Of a stretch of DNA of 64,000 nucleotides, positions 9,990 to 20,985 are shown in pieces. The notes beneath the pieces are model-generated. The model was given only the letters and a program-made list of their open reading frames with translations. It was not told where the DNA came from and ran no database searches. A program made the translations under genes and the position numbers. The first letter of the stretch is position 1. The number at the start of each line of letters is the position of its first letter. The stretch comes from Cordilura impudica (taxonomy: Eukaryota > Arthropoda > Insecta > Diptera > Scathophagidae). The stretch is taken from the NCBI GenBank assembly GCA_963682025.1, contig OY821517.1, positions 105,220,972 to 105,284,971 on the forward strand, written 5' to 3'.

Positions 9990-12038
9990 ATTTATTATCC
10001 CAAGCAGCGTTATTACCTGCGTAATAAAATCATTCAAATTTACAAAAACTTTAAGAATGTTAAAAAGAATTTTAAATCACGAAGTTTAGTTCAAAAACCA
10101 TACATTGTAAGATTTTACGACCAGCTCTCTGATCCATTTCCTTGTACCCAAGAACGTGAGCGAGCGACACCAAAACGAGAATTAGAACTTTGTCTTGAAA
10201 AGGAACTGGATGTTGGAGAAGCGCACGAAGAATCTGATAGTGAAACCAATTACCCAAATTGGTTGCTTGATGAAGCAAAGTCAAAAGTTTCCACGTTTGT
10301 TTTTATTAGTCCAAATATCTGTGGACTCTTGGATAGTCTGGGAATTTCTTCCTCTTCTATGTCGCGCCTTTTCTTAGAACTTAAACAGCTCAATAATGTG
10401 AGAGGAAAATCATCGAAATCCACTGTATGGAATATGCGAAATAACGAACGCCAGGAATCGTTTAGAAGGCTTCACCAATTTAAATTTCGAAACCATTTAA
10501 TATTGCATTGGGATGGTAAAAAGATGCAGAACAACAGTAACGATATGGTGGAAAGATTGGTGATCAGCGTATCTGCACCAAATGGACTGCAAAAGCTAAT
10601 ATCCTGCAATTTCATCGAAGATGGTTCAGGTCAAACTATTGCAAATGAATTGAAAAAACAGTGCGAAGAGTTAAAAATTACACACAATATTGTTGGGCTT
10701 TCGTATGATACAACAGCATCAAATTGCGGTAGAAAAAGTGGAGCAGCAATATTGTTTGAAAAATACATTAGTTTGGATTCAAACCCAAAACATTTAAACC
10801 GAAGACCATGCCGTCTACATCAGAAAGAATTATGTGTAGCAAATCCATTCAAAGCTGTTGTCATGAAAAGTGTTGGTGCTGGCATTCCGATATTTGCCCA
10901 GTTTCGAAAATGGTTCAACCAAAACAGCAGTTTGAAAATTACACCGGCTTTACATTCCAAAACACTTAAACCAATACTGGAAAAAAATAAACAAGCATTG
11001 ATAGATTTTTATGAAAAACAGACCAAAATTAATCATCGTAGAGCAGATCACCGGGAAGTAGCGGAACTAGCACTTGTGCATTTAAATGCGAACTCAAATT
11101 ACAAAATTAAATCTTGTGGAGCAGATCATCATGCTAGATGGCTCTCTAAGGTTATATACATTTTCAAAATTTTGTTATTTAAAGAGCATTTTAATATATC
11201 GGAAATCTTAGTAGAACAGTTCGAGTCGATGCTTATATATTTCATAACAGTATATTTAAAGTATTGGTTTACTTGTGAATCTACTATATATGCGCCAAAA
11301 AATGATTTAGATTTCCTAACGGAGCTTGATGAATTTTCCCAAATCGAAGGAAAATATTTTCCTTTGATCGCAAGTAGTGCTAAATCTACTCAACTACGTC
11401 ATATGGATTATTTAACCGAAGAAAATGCAATATTTTCAATATTTGATGACAGAATTTCAGTGGAAGAAAAAGAAAATCTACGTGTTAAGTTGTTAGGAAT
11501 TAATAGTCAAGGTCAACTAATGCAACTCATAAAAATTGATCCAAACATAAGCCTTTTTTCAAGTGATTTAGAAGAAGATAAAAATCAAATATCCACTATG
11601 TCAGTGAAGCAAAACACAGAAGATTTTATAAATTTAATTAATACAACAGACCAAATGCTTTACGAAAAAGATTTCATTGAAATCGAAGAAGTTGAGCAAG
11701 TGGTTAATAATGTTGAAGTAGATGCAATGCACAGGATGATGTATAGTGATTCCTTTTTTTCTAAGTCGCCGTTTGATTTTATAACTCTTCAGAGTCTAAA
11801 AACTCTAGTTAGTTTTGGAATAAACATCTCATTTATGCTTTTTAATGCAGCTGAGTGGGCAGACAAGAAAAGTTTTTTAAATGCAATTGAAACCTCCAGA
11901 AATATTCAATCAACAAGTATTTATACCGAACAACTTGTTGGTAAAATTTCACGATTGAACACTTATGGGTTAGTAAAAAATAGAGATAATTTGAATTGTT
12001 TAGCTCTATCAGCAATTGAAAAAAGGATAATTAATTAA
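9990..12038 (+). CDS. DDE transposase with HWDGK and CxxH motifs
   Basis: The open frame runs from about 9990 to TAA at 12036-12038, about 680 codons; the true start is unresolved. An upstream ATG at 9748 opens 16 codons that end at a good donor (CCAG then GTAAAT). A readable stretch at about 9870-10018 in another frame (KLNLLSQAALLP) runs up to this frame, so the N-terminus is spliced or frameshifted. Counting from the TTG at 10263: HWDGK has D84, SYDTTASN has D149, and CRLH at 183-186 matches the CxxH motif of hAT, P and Kolobok-type transposases. REVAELAL near 264-271 offers a candidate catalytic E, and HHARWLSKVIY follows near 289-299. No internal stop is present over 2 kb, so it may be young. 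It would excise and insert the surrounding element. AATAAA signals follow the stop. Confidence 0.8.
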   Translation: MYYPKQRYYLRNKIIQIYKNFKNVKKNFKSRSLVQKPYIVRFYDQLSDPFPCTQERERATPKRELELCLEKELDVGEAHEESDSETNYPNWLLDEAKSKVSTFVFISPNICGLLDSLGISSSSMSRLFLELKQLNNVRGKSSKSTVWNMRNNERQESFRRLHQFKFRNHLILHWDGKKMQNNSNDMVERLVISVSAPNGLQKLISCNFIEDGSGQTIANELKKQCEELKITHNIVGLSYDTTASNCGRKSGAAILFEKYISLDSNPKHLNRRPCRLHQKELCVANPFKAVVMKSVGAGIPIFAQFRKWFNQNSSLKITPALHSKTLKPILEKNKQALIDFYEKQTKINHRRADHREVAELALVHLNANSNYKIKSCGADHHARWLSKVIYIFKILLFKEHFNISEILVEQFESMLIYFITVYLKYWFTCESTIYAPKNDLDFLTELDEFSQIEGKYFPLIASSAKSTQLRHMDYLTEENAIFSIFDDRISVEEKENLRVKLLGINSQGQLMQLIKIDPNISLFSSDLEEDKNQISTMSVKQNTEDFINLINTTDQMLYEKDFIEIEEVEQVVNNVEVDAMHRMMYSDSFFSKSPFDFITLQSLKTLVSFGINISFMLFNAAEWADKKSFLNAIETSRNIQSTSIYTEQLVGKISRLNTYGLVKNRDNLNCLALSAIEKRIIN

Positions 12039-12179
12039 ATAATTCCTATTTATTGTTTCTAATAAATAAAATGTTTTATTAAATAAAATGTACTTTGCAA
12101 TAAAAATTACAAAACAAAAAAAATGTTGTTGATACTTGCAAATAAATTTAAGGCTTAATAACTTTTTAACGGGTAGTAA

Positions 12180-12559
12180 CAAAAATAAGTATAGTATACC
12201 ATTTTTTTCAGGAAAGAGTCCTCTTTAATTGTGTATATTAAAAAAATAATAAAAATTAAAGAATAAAAAAATCGATTTTTTCAGACCACGCTAATGGCTA
12301 TCAGGTGAATTGTAAAAGCGTAAAAAAAATGCTTATAAGCCTAATTTTTCATGTGGAATAGATTCGTAAAGTCAGGTTTTAAGTATATTTAGCTGTTTTT
12401 GTTCTACAAAGTAAGGTACCCAAAATTCGCGATTTTAGCGGCCGAGAGGCGATTGAAGGAGTTGGAATTTTTTAAAAATAAAAACGCCATTATTTTTATT
12501 GACGCAAAAACCTTCTAAAAATTAATGATATCCCAAAATATAAAAATCGAAAAACACTC
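12180..12559 (-). repeat. Right TIR of the 3.3-kb transposon
   Basis: Reverse-complement partner of 9222-9620. It abuts the next element at 12574 with only a short TA run between. Confidence 0.85.
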
Positions 12560-12573
12560 TAATATATATATAT

Positions 12574-13180
12574 TAGGGTGACAGTGGTTTGTATGAAAAA
12601 TAATTTTTGATCGAATTTTCAGGTGTGCGGGTCGGATTATTGTGACACTGGATCTAAAACTTTTGTGCGAAAAATTTTAGCCAAATCGGACAATGCTTTC
12701 TGAACGCGCATTGAATGAAAGTTCAAATATGCATTTATATGTAAAAATTATAAAAAAAAAAAAACATTTTTTACAAAAATTTTGATATTATTAATTGCGT
12801 TTCAATTAAATTAATTAATAAACCATAATCTAGAGTAAATTATCTTTCTCATAAAACAACAAAATCTATTATCGGTTGAAAAACAGCCAAATTATATCAA
12901 GTTCCCCAGGCAATAAATGCGCCGCAGACCACTTGATTAAGAAATTCGAACTCACATTTTTAAAGACATTGAAATGACAACAACAACATTTTTGCATTCT
13001 CCTGTCGTACATAATTTTATTTGCGGTACCCATATACGACATAAATCGATTTTTCATCGAAATTTTGGAGGGTTCGAAATTGATTTTAGATGTATGGTTC
13101 CTTGGGCAAATATACTTGTTATGGCTCATAGTACCAGAATCGCGATGAGCCCATGGAGTAAAAATAATTGACCAATCCTA
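12574..13180 (+). mobile_element. TAGGG-type element related to the 52-kb palindrome arm
   Basis: It starts TAGGGTGACAGTGG and ends CCAATCCTA. ATATATAT lies on each side (12566-12573 and 13181-13188), which may be an 8-bp duplication or just TA-rich context. The first 390 bp match the outer arm of the palindrome at 52379-53814, for example GTGCGGGTCGGATTATTGTG and CCCCAGGCAATAAATGCG. The last 200 bp are unrelated to it. The TAGGG start and possible 8-bp duplication suggest a hAT-like non-autonomous element. Confidence 0.65.
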
Positions 13181-13735
13181 ATATATATATCTATATTTAT
13201 TCTTATGAGAAGAGCAGTTGATGTAATGATGTCCGTCTGTCCGTCTGTGGAATTCACGAGCACGCCCTCAGAAGTTCAGCTCTGTGGCTTATTTTTTGTG
13301 AAAATTATTCGATGACATCCTAAAAAGATATCTGTTTAAAATCATTTAAATCGGTTCAATAGGTCCCTAGATTTCAACGAAAATGTAAAAAAAAACTTTG
13401 AAAAAATATTATGTTTCTATGTTGTACGTGTTACCCCAAATTTTGTTATTTGTGTGTCTAGCTGTAATTGTTATTGTATGTGGCCATTGTGGTTGTAGCA
13501 TTTGGTTTGACTTTGAGTATTCTAACGATGGCTGCGTAAAAAATTATGTCTCTTTGGTCTCTTATAAAAAACCATTTTTATTTTTTAAAAGAAAATAATT
13601 AAGAAATTTTAATATATAATGGTCTAAAAAGAAAAAGAACTAAAATTTAAATGGTATTACAATTTAAATATTAATTATTAGCAACTTTATTAAAACCCTA
13701 CCCAACAGTCGTTATTGTATTGAGTTTACGACACA
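13181..13735. other. Unassigned DNA with a short GTCY repeat
   Basis: A GTCCGTCTGTCCGTCTG run near 13230 resembles the microsatellite of family B but lacks its flanks. The segment 13625-13680 resembles 49634-49690. No gene was seen. Confidence 0.45.
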
Positions 13736-14240
13736 TATGAAGGGTATCATAGATTCGGCGTAGTCGAATTTAGCACTCCTACTCCTACTATATTACTATT
13801 ATTTTTTACCAATTAAAAAAAAATTCTTGTTTGAACAAAACACAAAATCAAATAATCGAAAAATAGTTCAGTTGTTAGAGCCCTAGACACACGAAAAATG
13901 AGTTCCCATACGTCACATGGCCGAAGATTTTTTCTTAAAATTAAAAAGCAAAAAAATAAAATTTCGAAGTTGTGGTAGTTTTAATCCTATTATTTAATTT
14001 TTTTCTGAGAAATTAAATGTATATTTTTTCGAAAAAGAACTATAAATAAAAAAACATGACGTATAATTTATATGTAGTTAAATTTCTATAATAATTATAC
14101 GTCTCCCACATGCTTTGATGTTTATATGTCATAAAATGCAATTCATCCATTTAACTTTACAAAATCGATTGTGCACGTCATAAAAATACACAAGTAAGAG
14201 CACTAAATTCGGTTGTGCCGAATCTTTGATACCATCCACC
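13736..14240. repeat. Foldback with facing hairpin-bearing ends
   Basis: The left end GGGTATCATAGATTCGGCG and the right end, read on the other strand, GATGGTATCAAAGATTCGGC face each other about 500 bp apart. Each carries an imperfect hairpin around ATTCGGNNNNNCCGAAT. It resembles a dipteran repeat terminus seen next to AAGTAAGAGC, here in opposite orientations. Confidence 0.55.
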
Positions 14241-14323
14241 TGTGTCTAAAACGCCATATCATAACCAATGTTGGGTACGATTACCATTATAATACAGTTA
14301 CTTAGGGCCGTATGCAAAAAAAT

Positions 14324-14403
14324 TAAAGTGTACTTCAAGTAGACTTTATTAAGAATTTTGTATGAAAAATATACAATAAAGTCTACTTGAAGTACACTTT
14401 AAG
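14324..14403. repeat. Perfect-stem hairpin
   Basis: AAAGTGTACTTCAAGTAGAC at 14326 pairs with its reverse complement ending at about 14402. The stem is about 26 bp and the loop about 25 bp. Confidence 0.8.
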
Positions 14404-14540
14404 ATCAGACCTCATTTAAATTTATAGTTGTTTTTCTTTTTTGGCCACTATTTATTATAATTTCTTATTTATTGTTTTTTTTTTTTTTTTTTTTTATAAA
14501 GACAATGATATTTTTTTTTCATGACCCCGGAACATTGTCG

Positions 14541-14610
14541 GGGTCATTATCTGGGGGGGGGTGAGAAATTCCAAGTCAGGGTGAAAGTACTAGGTCAGTA
14601 TAGTAAAACC
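14541..14610 (+). repeat. Dispersed 70-bp repeat, copy 1 of 3
   Basis: It carries GTGAGAAATTCCAAGTCAGG and CAGTATAGTAA. Copies lie at 22469-22534 and 38569-38630. It may be the end of a larger element. Confidence 0.75.
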
Positions 14611-16624
14611 TCTAAAGGATTTGGTGTTCCCAGGGCAAATTTTTTTTTATGATCATCTATATGTTTTTACTTATCTTGATGTTTGTTTGCTCAGTTTTTT
14701 AGCTAGAACTCAGGAACCATTGACGTTTTTTTAGTTTGTTTTGAGCTATTATAATTTCAGAAAAAACGAAAGATTTATGTTAATTTTTGTTTTCTGTTAG
14801 CAGTATTTTTAATTTCAATATTTTAATATAAATACACGTTCTCTTATTTTCTAATCATTTTTTTTTAAACTAATATTTAGAAAATAAAAAATCAAGTAAA
14901 TATTAGACGAACTCAGTAGCCTACTACAATTTGTACCTCTAGACTAACTTATATTACCCTCCGCTCACTGGTGTGAAAGGTATAGTAAAATGACTAATAA
15001 TATCAAACTCATACTATCAAATAGAGAAGTATTTTTAAAAATAAATATATTTACATACCAGAGAAACCAATAAACAAACTATTTATTATTTTTTTTGCTA
15101 AATTTGTAAAGGTGTTTGCATGAGTACATGCTATGACTTAATCATGACTGAAATTGTATTATAAACAGTAAACATTTAACAGGTATGTCTACATTATAAT
15201 GTATCAAAATAACTACAATTGGATAAAAAAGAATTCAAAGCTGACTGACAAATAAATATGTATAAGAAGAGTTCAATTGCATGAATACACAACCGTATCA
15301 ATGAAATGTCTAAATTGCATGTCTAAAAAAGGGCACTGTCAAAAGCATAAAAACAAGTTTATTGTATGCATACACACAACGAAAAAACTCAACAATCTGC
15401 CGTGGTATACTTCACAATGATGAGAAAAATATTGAGGTGTTTGGCTTCTTACTGTACTGTGAATCCGTTAGAGTTTATTAATTTCGAATTTAAAATTTGT
15501 GTTAATAACTGCAGTTATTAGATGAGCGCGAATGAAGTAATTTAAAAGAAAACCGTTGTTAACGAATCTGTGTTATTCGACGGATAGATGTAACATAAAC
15601 TAACCAAACCAACAGTCATACAAAAATAAAAAAGTAAATGCTGAAAATAAATGCAAATAATAAGACCAACGTTATTTTTTCATTAAATTGTAATAATGGG
15701 GGTGCTTGTTGACTGTTGTTGTTTTTTTTTTCTTTGTATCACAGATATTTTGCGAAAATTACAGCTTAAATACTGAAGTGAGCAATAAAAATAAACATTT
15801 TCATTTTTCATTTGTTATTTTTTTTCTTTTTGTAAAATATTTACACAATATTTTGCATTTTTTTTTTGTTCATGAAAATGGAAAATGAAAACGTGATATT
15901 GTTAAGGGAAAATGAAAACAATCGTTTGTTTTAATATAAACAATAAATTTGATTAAAACAATATACAATATAATTTATCTAAAAATATAGATAGCTAAAC
16001 AATGATGCCACCTTTTTCCAAAGTGCAAAATAGTACTTTAAAAAGCGCTAAATGTCGCTTAATTTGAGTGAAACTAAAAGCGCTAAAGTATTTTTTATAA
16101 AATTTCAAATAATTTATATATTTAATAAAACGTTAGAAACTTTTCTTAAATAAAATCATAACAATTTTCTTTATCATCTTCAGGTCATAGTATTGTTTTA
16201 ATATGCAATTTTGGTTTGTTGTTTCAAGATAATTAATTTTAGTAGGAATATATGATGCAATTTAATTATTAATTATTATTATTATTAACTGGCTTTTTTA
16301 ATAATTAGTCCATATTTTATATACATATATTAAAAAATGTACAGTGGTTAAGGACATTCCTTATTTTGTTTTTATAAAAATTCATTGTACTGAACACTCT
16401 TTCGACTTCACCATTTGAGAACGGAAAAGTTAATATATCTACAAAGAAACTTGATAATTGAAAAAAACGGGAATTCATTGATCGATTTACTTCAATCGAA
16501 AATAGATCAATTCTGTCTCTATTATTTCACGTATCTAGGTGGCTTTGCAAAATTGCATTTGAATTTTTATTTTCCTATGTATTTTGAATGAGTAATTATC
16601 TGGTATTTTTACGTTGAATAGTTA
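14611..16624. other. Unannotated AT-rich DNA
   Basis: No gene, known repeat or RNA was recognised. Small open frames here are low-complexity. Confidence 0.5.
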
Positions 16625-16796
16625 AGGTGGAAACACAACTGGGACGAATGACGAATTTCGCACAGCTCGACGAATATGTCGGCAACAATTCGTTGCGTAA
16701 GTTCGTCGAATGAAATACAATTACGACGAATTTACATAACAGCTGTAACGTCATTTGAAATTGTTTTTAATTTATAATATGTACATTAGGGTTATG

Positions 16797-17970
16797 ACTA
16801 ATTTTTTACAAAATTTTTACTTATCACCACGTGATAGGCAATACTAAACGAATAATAAAAATCGTGTCATTTTGCCGGAAAAACCTTCCGCACCAAATGC
16901 AATTTCAAGAAACTCACTGAATTTTTCTTTTATTTTTATTTTGATATTTTTTATTAATTTAATATATACATAGTAAAAAAATTATTTTAACAATGTAGAT
17001 TTTGATACGAGGTATGATGATTTATTTATTGGAATATTGTATTGTATGGAATATTGCACTTTATTGTATTTATTGGAATAAAGTGCGACTATTTTGCAGA
17101 AAGGAAAATGTCCTGAACAACTTCTATAGCACGTTATGCGAAAAATTTTACTACGCTGCTGATTTATTATTTACGACTTCTGCATAACCCCATGCCTTAT
17201 AAAACACTCATTACCTTTTTTAAATTAAATAATTCAAAATTGTCTTCGCGGAAACAATAGTCTGAAAACCATACGTCGTCGTACCATGCACCACATATAA
17301 ATTGACATATTTTATATAGTTCTGCTCGGTATTTTGGAATTAGGATAAATGCTAATATTGCCAGAATTGTTCTAGAATTCCACCGAGCATTGCTTATTGG
17401 TGGTATAGATTTAAAATTTATCAAGGGAAACGGTTAAGGAGTCAAAATATACATCGAAATGAAGCTAGTGGATCTAGATTTTTTTTATTCAGTTGTTGTA
17501 GATATCATCATTGCAGAGATCGTTTTATGAGATAATGACAAGTTTTAGATTTCAAATTTAAAAATATCAAATAAAAGGCTCTCATGTGAGCTTCAAAATG
17601 ATATATATATATTACTCAATTCCGATACTAAAAAGTTATATACAAGTCAATGTCCAAACTTTGGAGGTCCATAACTCGGAAAATATCTCGACCATCGAAA
17701 AAAAAAAATATTTTGCTAGAATCGCAACAAAATGTGTTATAAGTGGTGAAAATTTTAAACCATTCGGGGCATCGCACCTAAAATACACAAAGGTCTTTAA
17801 ATCGTAGAATAAATATTTTAAATCAAATAAAAAAATATAGACCAAATTTCAATGCGTTTGGTGCGGTAACTTTTTTGAGAGCAGCGAAGAAGTAGGATTG
17901 CGTTTCTTAATATTTTTTTAATAGCCTTTTTGGCTAGGGCATGTAAAAAAATAAAAAAGTCATAACCCTA
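16797..17970. mobile_element. TAGGGTTATGACT element nested in the TTA-flanked element
   Basis: The left end TAGGGTTATGACT is mirrored at 17958-17970 (a further CCCTA follows at 17980). An inner inverted match, CCGCACCAAATGC at about 16888 against GCGTTTGGTGCGG at about 17853, supports one unit. It encodes the transposase relict at 17197-17430. Target duplications are unclear. Confidence 0.6.
17197..17430 (-). pseudogene. Relict of an HWDGK-type transposase
   Basis: A 75-codon open stretch reads ISNARWNSRTILAILAF, then ICGAWYDDVWFSDYCF and EDNFELF. The order ARW(M/N/L)S, hydrophobic helix, WF, then NDL/DNFEL matches residues about 290-350 of the transposase at 9990-12038 (HHARWLSKVIY, YWFTCE, NDLDFL). 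I infer a distant member of the same superfamily. Flanking codons are full of stops and the HWDGK and CxxH parts are not found, so it is dead. It lies inside the element with TAGGGTTATGACT ends. Confidence 0.55.
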
Positions 17971-18582
17971 AATAACCCTAATACATACATAAATAAATAT
18001 TGGAAAAATATGTATCAAAGAATTTTTAACCTGGTACGAGTTATTCCAATTGAAAACATCATGTTCACGATGGTAAAAGCCTTAATTTTTGTACGGCAGC
18101 TTTTAATTTTTTAATTCTGAAAAAATTACATAAATTTTTATTAATAAATTAATTTTATGTCATTTTTGTTTACATGTTGTAGCTGATAGTGTGACCATAT
18201 TTAAAAATAAAGAAGCACTAAACGAAAAAGAATAAATATTAACAAAAAACTATGTAAAAGAAAATTATATAATTAAAAATAGATTTTATTTATCTTATAA
18301 GTTATAAATAAAATATAAAACAATTCTTAAAGACAAGATAGACTTTATTTACTAAAACATTTGAAAAACTAAAATAAAATACGGTCACTCTACACCAATT
18401 TACTCGTCGTTCGTCGGCGTTAGAAATAGAAATAAAGCTATCGCAGAGTTCGTTACGCACTACGTATTTCGTTCGACGCACTGATTGTGTGCATTTTCAA
18501 ATACACAAATGTGTTTTATTTCTGACGACGAATATTCGGAACGAAAAATTCGTCGTTCGTCCCAGTTGTGTTTTCAACTTTA

Positions 18583-19567
18583 GTCGTTTTCAAATCGTTC
18601 AACTGTCAGCACCAATAAATTTAATAAAAATAATTTTTTTTTATAAGACTTTCACTTGAGTAGTTTTATTTTTTATCTTTTAAACATTCTTTTATTTTTC
18701 AAAAATGGGTAAAGATTTCTTATTAATGTTTTAATATTAGATGGCAATTTAGCTCTTATCTCGTAAATAAGAGATTTTCAAAACTCAATCAACATTTTTT
18801 GATTAATTCTTTGACCGATTCTTCTTATCGAGTACAAGATCGATGTCATCATCCAAATAATAAAATTTACACGTAGCACAGTGTTACATTTTGCCAATCT
18901 AGGACGACATAAATCCATTTTTACTTATGTTGATTTAAAATTGGTATTCAGGTGATTTTTGACTGCGACAATAACATTTCGAAAAATGTGGGCGGTCGCA
19001 TAATATCTTTAATTTGCATGATATTCACTTCGAATTTGATAAACATATTCTCAATGAATGTAGAAGTAATATCACAAATAAAGGGGCTGTCACATAACTG
19101 CCTTAATAGAAGTATATAACTTTAATATACAAAATGCGGTTTACTTATCACCCCACTATTTTCGGCATCACAGACGATTGCAAAAGTTAGCTTTAGAAAT
19201 AAGTTCTAAGGACATTGGTGAATATTTCTGACAAATCCAGACGACCAATGCGGACCAACACCAAAGGTACAATCCATTAAAAATAATATAAATTAATTTT
19301 TGAGAAAAAATTTTTACTATTTTTAAATTTTAATAAAAAAGGAAAAAATTTAAAAAATAAAAACCATTTAAATATTCTTTAAAATAAAAATAAAATAAAT
19401 AAATATCTCTTTTCGTTAAAAAGTTTTAACTCGACATAATTTATGAGAAAAAAATTTATACATATTATAGAATTTCACAGGATGCTACTTTGAGCATTCA
19501 CATCTTAATAACAAGCAAATTACCGTTGTTATATGATTGCTTTCGTGCATTCGACAATGCTTTGTAA
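18583..19567. other. Unannotated AT-rich DNA
   Basis: No gene or recognisable repeat seen. Confidence 0.5.
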
Positions 19568-19860
19568 TCTATAATATTAATAGGCTAGGCGATTTCTTGT
19601 GACTGATGGTTTGTTCTACCGTTTTATCGCAATTTTGACCAAGCGTATATTATTTGAAAGGTATTTCTTTTTAGCCGTTTTGCAGATTTATAGATTTTTA
19701 AATTTCTTTCCTTTATTTTGATTAAATTGCATTTAAAGTTGCTACTAACACATACATAAAATTATACAATGCTATGTGTGTGTTTATTAAATTTGTTAAT
19801 GTGTTTGTAATAAAAATGAGTTTGTTTTTTGTGTTGATTTGTGAATTGGCTATAATTGAA
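19568..19860 (+). mobile_element. Helitron copy, 3' truncated
   Basis: It starts TCTATAATATTAATAGGC after A and follows the family through GAATTGGCTATAATTGA, then diverges. The 3' hairpin and CTAG end are missing. Confidence 0.8.
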
Positions 19861-20044
19861 GCATAGACGCGAATAACGTTGTAAGCGCCGTTTTTTGTAA
19901 ATCCGGTTTTTTTGCAGAACACCGTTTATTGGGCTCTCCCTCATTGCCCAAATTTCAAATCAGCTGAATTTATGCAGGTTGTCGTTATTAAAATGCAATT
20001 AGAAAGTTATATTCAGTGGAAGAACATTGTAAGTGACTGACAAA

Positions 20045-20233
20045 ATGATTCGAAGTGAATTGTCGAAAGCTATAAATAAGTGTAACAGAGGCACTAAAAG
20101 AAAAATTAATGTCGAAAATTGGAGAGATAATAAAAACAAAATATTAAGAAATAGTGGAAACGCTTATGAAACAAGAAAAAATAAAATTATACTGCAAAAG
20201 CTACAGTACAGGTGTTATGGAAAAACGATTTAA
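20045..20233 (+). CDS. Small basic ORF, possible exon remnant
   Basis: A 62-residue ATG frame rich in Lys, Arg and Asn. The stretch NVENWRDNKNKILRNSGNAY is reminiscent of a W-x-x-N-x-x-K-x-x-R-x-x-G-x-x-Y pattern I associate with uncharacterised insect proteins, some of them transposon-linked. It sits between a truncated Helitron and the large palindrome. No splice context was established. It may be chance. Confidence 0.25.
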   Translation: MIRSELSKAINKCNRGTKRKINVENWRDNKNKILRNSGNAYETRKNKIILQKLQYRCYGKTI

Positions 20234-20517
20234 GTGCTTATCGCTTTAATTTTCATTTGAATTTTTATAATATCGATTTGAGATTGCTGATGCAACCATT
20301 TTTTTTTTTGCCAAAAATTCAACATCAGGCTAATAAAAGATCATTTTCATGAATTCTTTGAAACAAATTACAATGGCCAATCAATTTCTTATAATCATGG
20401 CAATGGCACCATACTTGCCTGAGAAGTATGCTGATTTTTATATATGTATCTATCTGCAGTGAAATTAAGTTAAATTAAATTAACAATAATAATCAAATGG
20501 GTTAAAGATAGGTAAAA

Positions 20518-20863
20518 ATCATGTGAGTCCGATCACAGGGGAGATGTGTAAACATCTGGTAATTAAAGACTTTTATGTCACTTTTTTAAAATCAAATAGA
20601 AAGCGCCATCTATGTATCACTTATAACAAATTTGTGGAGTTGTTGCATTATGTATATGTTATACTTTTATATTGTGAAATTTTTAACATTTTACAGTAAA
20701 GGGTTGTTGAATTAGCTGAAACAATTTTATATCACACCGATATGTCTTACGGCTCACAGCGTAACATGTAAACTCACATGTAAACTCACATGTTACGCTG
20801 TTTTTGTGATTGTATTGTGAAATAGAAATTTACCCCCCTGCGCGAATAGATGTTTTCACATCA
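20518..20863 (+). repeat. Family A repeat, copy 2 (left arm)
   Basis: It matches 134-494 and the inverted copy at 26392-26756. It contains a local hairpin around AACATGTAAACTCACATG near 20763-20800. Confidence 0.85.
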
Positions 20864-20985
20864 ATGACATTAGTTTCAACCTCCACATCTAGAGTCGTAT
20901 ACTATTACATACTCATGTAACTTACATAAGAATTAAGTCTATTTTTATTTCATATATTTACCTTAATTTTACATATTTATAACTA

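Larger units (their letters stand above)
9222..12559 (+). mobile_element. DNA transposon with about 400-bp TIRs
   Basis: A 3.3-kb element. The outermost shared bases are AGTGTTTTT at both ends. The inverted repeats run from about 9222 to 9620 and from about 12180 to 12559; shared landmarks include GATATCATTA, AGAAGGTTTTTGCG, GGGTACCTTACTTTGTAG, GATAGCCATTAG and ATGGTATACTATACTT. The transposase frame lies between them. The long TIRs and the D-D-CxxH protein place it near the hAT/P/Kolobok-type DDE families, but I cannot name the family. Both ends sit in TA-rich sequence, which hides any target duplication. Confidence 0.88.
16625..18579. mobile_element. TTA-flanked element, Harbinger-like, with a nested element
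   Basis: Inverted ends of about 35 bp: AGGTGGAAACACAACTGGGA on the left and AGTTGAAAACACAACTGGGA read from the right, both continuing CGAAYGACGAATT. TTA flanks both sides (16622-16624 and 18580-18582). The TTA duplication fits PIF/Harbinger. Its own sequence is 16625-16796 plus 17971-18579; a second element fills the middle. No transposase of its own was recognised. Confidence 0.75.
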
